Source of the DNA: Sporanaerobacter acetigenes DSM 13106
GTDB taxonomy: Bacteria; Bacillota; Clostridia; Tissierellales; Sporanaerobacteraceae
Reading direction: 5' to 3'
Length of the DNA stretch: 64,000 nucleotides
Assembly: GCF_900130025.1 (NCBI RefSeq)
Contig: NZ_FQXR01000003.1
Span: forward strand, 284,444-348,443
Shown: piece by piece, positions 63,632 through 64,000 of the stretch
How positions within the stretch are numbered: position 1 is the stretch's first letter
Layout of the letters: each line of letters opens with the position of its first letter
Translations under genes and position numbers: made by a program
The notes under the pieces: model-generated
Databases searched by the model: none
Seen by the model: the letters and a program-made list of their open reading frames with translations, nothing else
What the model was told of the DNA's origin: nothing

Positions 63632-64000
63632 TTATTCCTTTACCTGTAGCATTTCCAATGGCTTCTTATAAAGCACATTTTTTAAACTTGCTAAAACACC
63701 TATAATACTTGCTAACAAGTACCCAACTATGACAAAGAGATACTTCCATATTGGATATACTCCAGATTTAAAAGTTACTGCACTTATTACTGCAATAGCA
63801 ATTACTTCTCCAATAATTATTAGTGTTAAGTTCTCCGTAAATACGTATCGTTTTACTTCCACTTCTTTTACTCCAAGGATTCTCATGATTGCCAACTCCT
63901 CACTTCTCCTAAGGATTAATAAATAGGGTAAAACTACAGCGATTATCAATGATAACACTAAGATGATTGGATATATAATACTTAGTAATTCCAAATTTTT
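63632..64000 (-). CDS. FtsX-like permease C-terminus (partial)
   Basis: About 120 residues to the window edge, with the gene continuing beyond 64000. Two or three TM helices and ILRRSEELAIMRILGVKEVE, the MacB/FtsX motif before the last helices. Stop at 63632. Its ATPase partner directly downstream is a deleted pseudogene, so the exporter is probably inactive or relies on another ATPase. Confidence 0.82.
   Translation of the reverse strand, partial: KNLELLSIIYPIILVLSLIIAVVLPYLLILRRSEELAIMRILGVKEVEVKRYVFTENLTLIIIGEVIAIAVISAVTFKSGVYPIWKYLFVIVGYLLASIIGVLASLKNVLYKKPLEMLQVKE

Overview
The window is AT-rich, low-GC Firmicute DNA. Gene content points to a strictly anaerobic, spore-forming, amino-acid-fermenting Clostridia/Tissierellia-type organism: an arginine deiminase operon, a complete selenocysteine machinery, a six-gene Rnf complex, a [FeFe]-hydrogenase-like protein, GerM-, SpoIVFA- and Spo0B-like sporulation proteins, DacF, and many TTG/GTG starts behind strong GGAGG sites. 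The exact genus is an inference and cannot be fixed from the sequence alone. Almost all genes are on the minus strand, so they are read from high to low coordinates.

Layout. 1-4.8 kb: arcA-arcB-arcC (arginine to ornithine, CO2, NH3 and ATP) followed by comEC, which runs off the left edge; a promoter with candidate tandem ARG boxes and a 29-codon membrane microprotein lie upstream. 4.9-7.3 kb: AlaX editing protein, a twin-P-loop ATPase and a small Usp-like protein. 7.3-13.1 kb: an accessory, decaying region with a probable structured small RNA, REP-like palindromes, an orphan MazF/PemK-like protein, a frameshifted secreted protein, an SLH protein cut by a nonsense codon, a stalk-domain protein and an amidase pseudogene. 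13.1-21.4 kb: the selenocysteine block, with tRNA-Sec (own promoter and terminator), a GerMN lipoprotein, a two-component system, and selB, selA, selD and comEA. SelD is itself a selenoprotein, with an in-frame UGA at codon 14. 21.5-33.2 kb: dacF, then a housekeeping run (radical SAM protein, DUF2344, rng, rplU with L21 leader, prp, rpmA, Spo0B-like, obg, yhbY, nadD, yqeK, LCP, rsfS, ridA). 33.3-36.1 kb: a catalytically degenerate M23/SpoIVFA-like protein, apbE and an FMN-binding lipoprotein. 36.2-46.0 kb: shape and division genes (NusG-II protein, Gx transporter, maf, radC, mreBCD, PBP2, minCDE). 46.2-51.2 kb: rnfCDGEAB. 51.3-55.0 kb: a conserved cluster of a hydrogenase-like Fe-S protein, two DRTGG proteins, two HATPases and a PHP protein. 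55.0-64 kb: dinB, a YdcF protein, tRNA-Leu(GAG), an oligopeptide-binding lipoprotein, a lytic transglycosylase, coaE, polA, tRNA-Leu(CAA), a deleted ABC ATPase remnant and a partial FtsX-like permease.

Connections. ArcABC supplies substrate-level ATP and Rnf couples ferredoxin/NAD chemistry to an ion gradient. ApbE can flavinylate RnfG, RnfD and the two-domain FMN lipoprotein, so these genes plausibly form one flavin-based electron-transfer system. Prp and L27 are an adjacent protease/substrate pair. tRNA-Sec, SelA, SelB and SelD form a self-contained set in which the selenophosphate synthetase depends on its own product.
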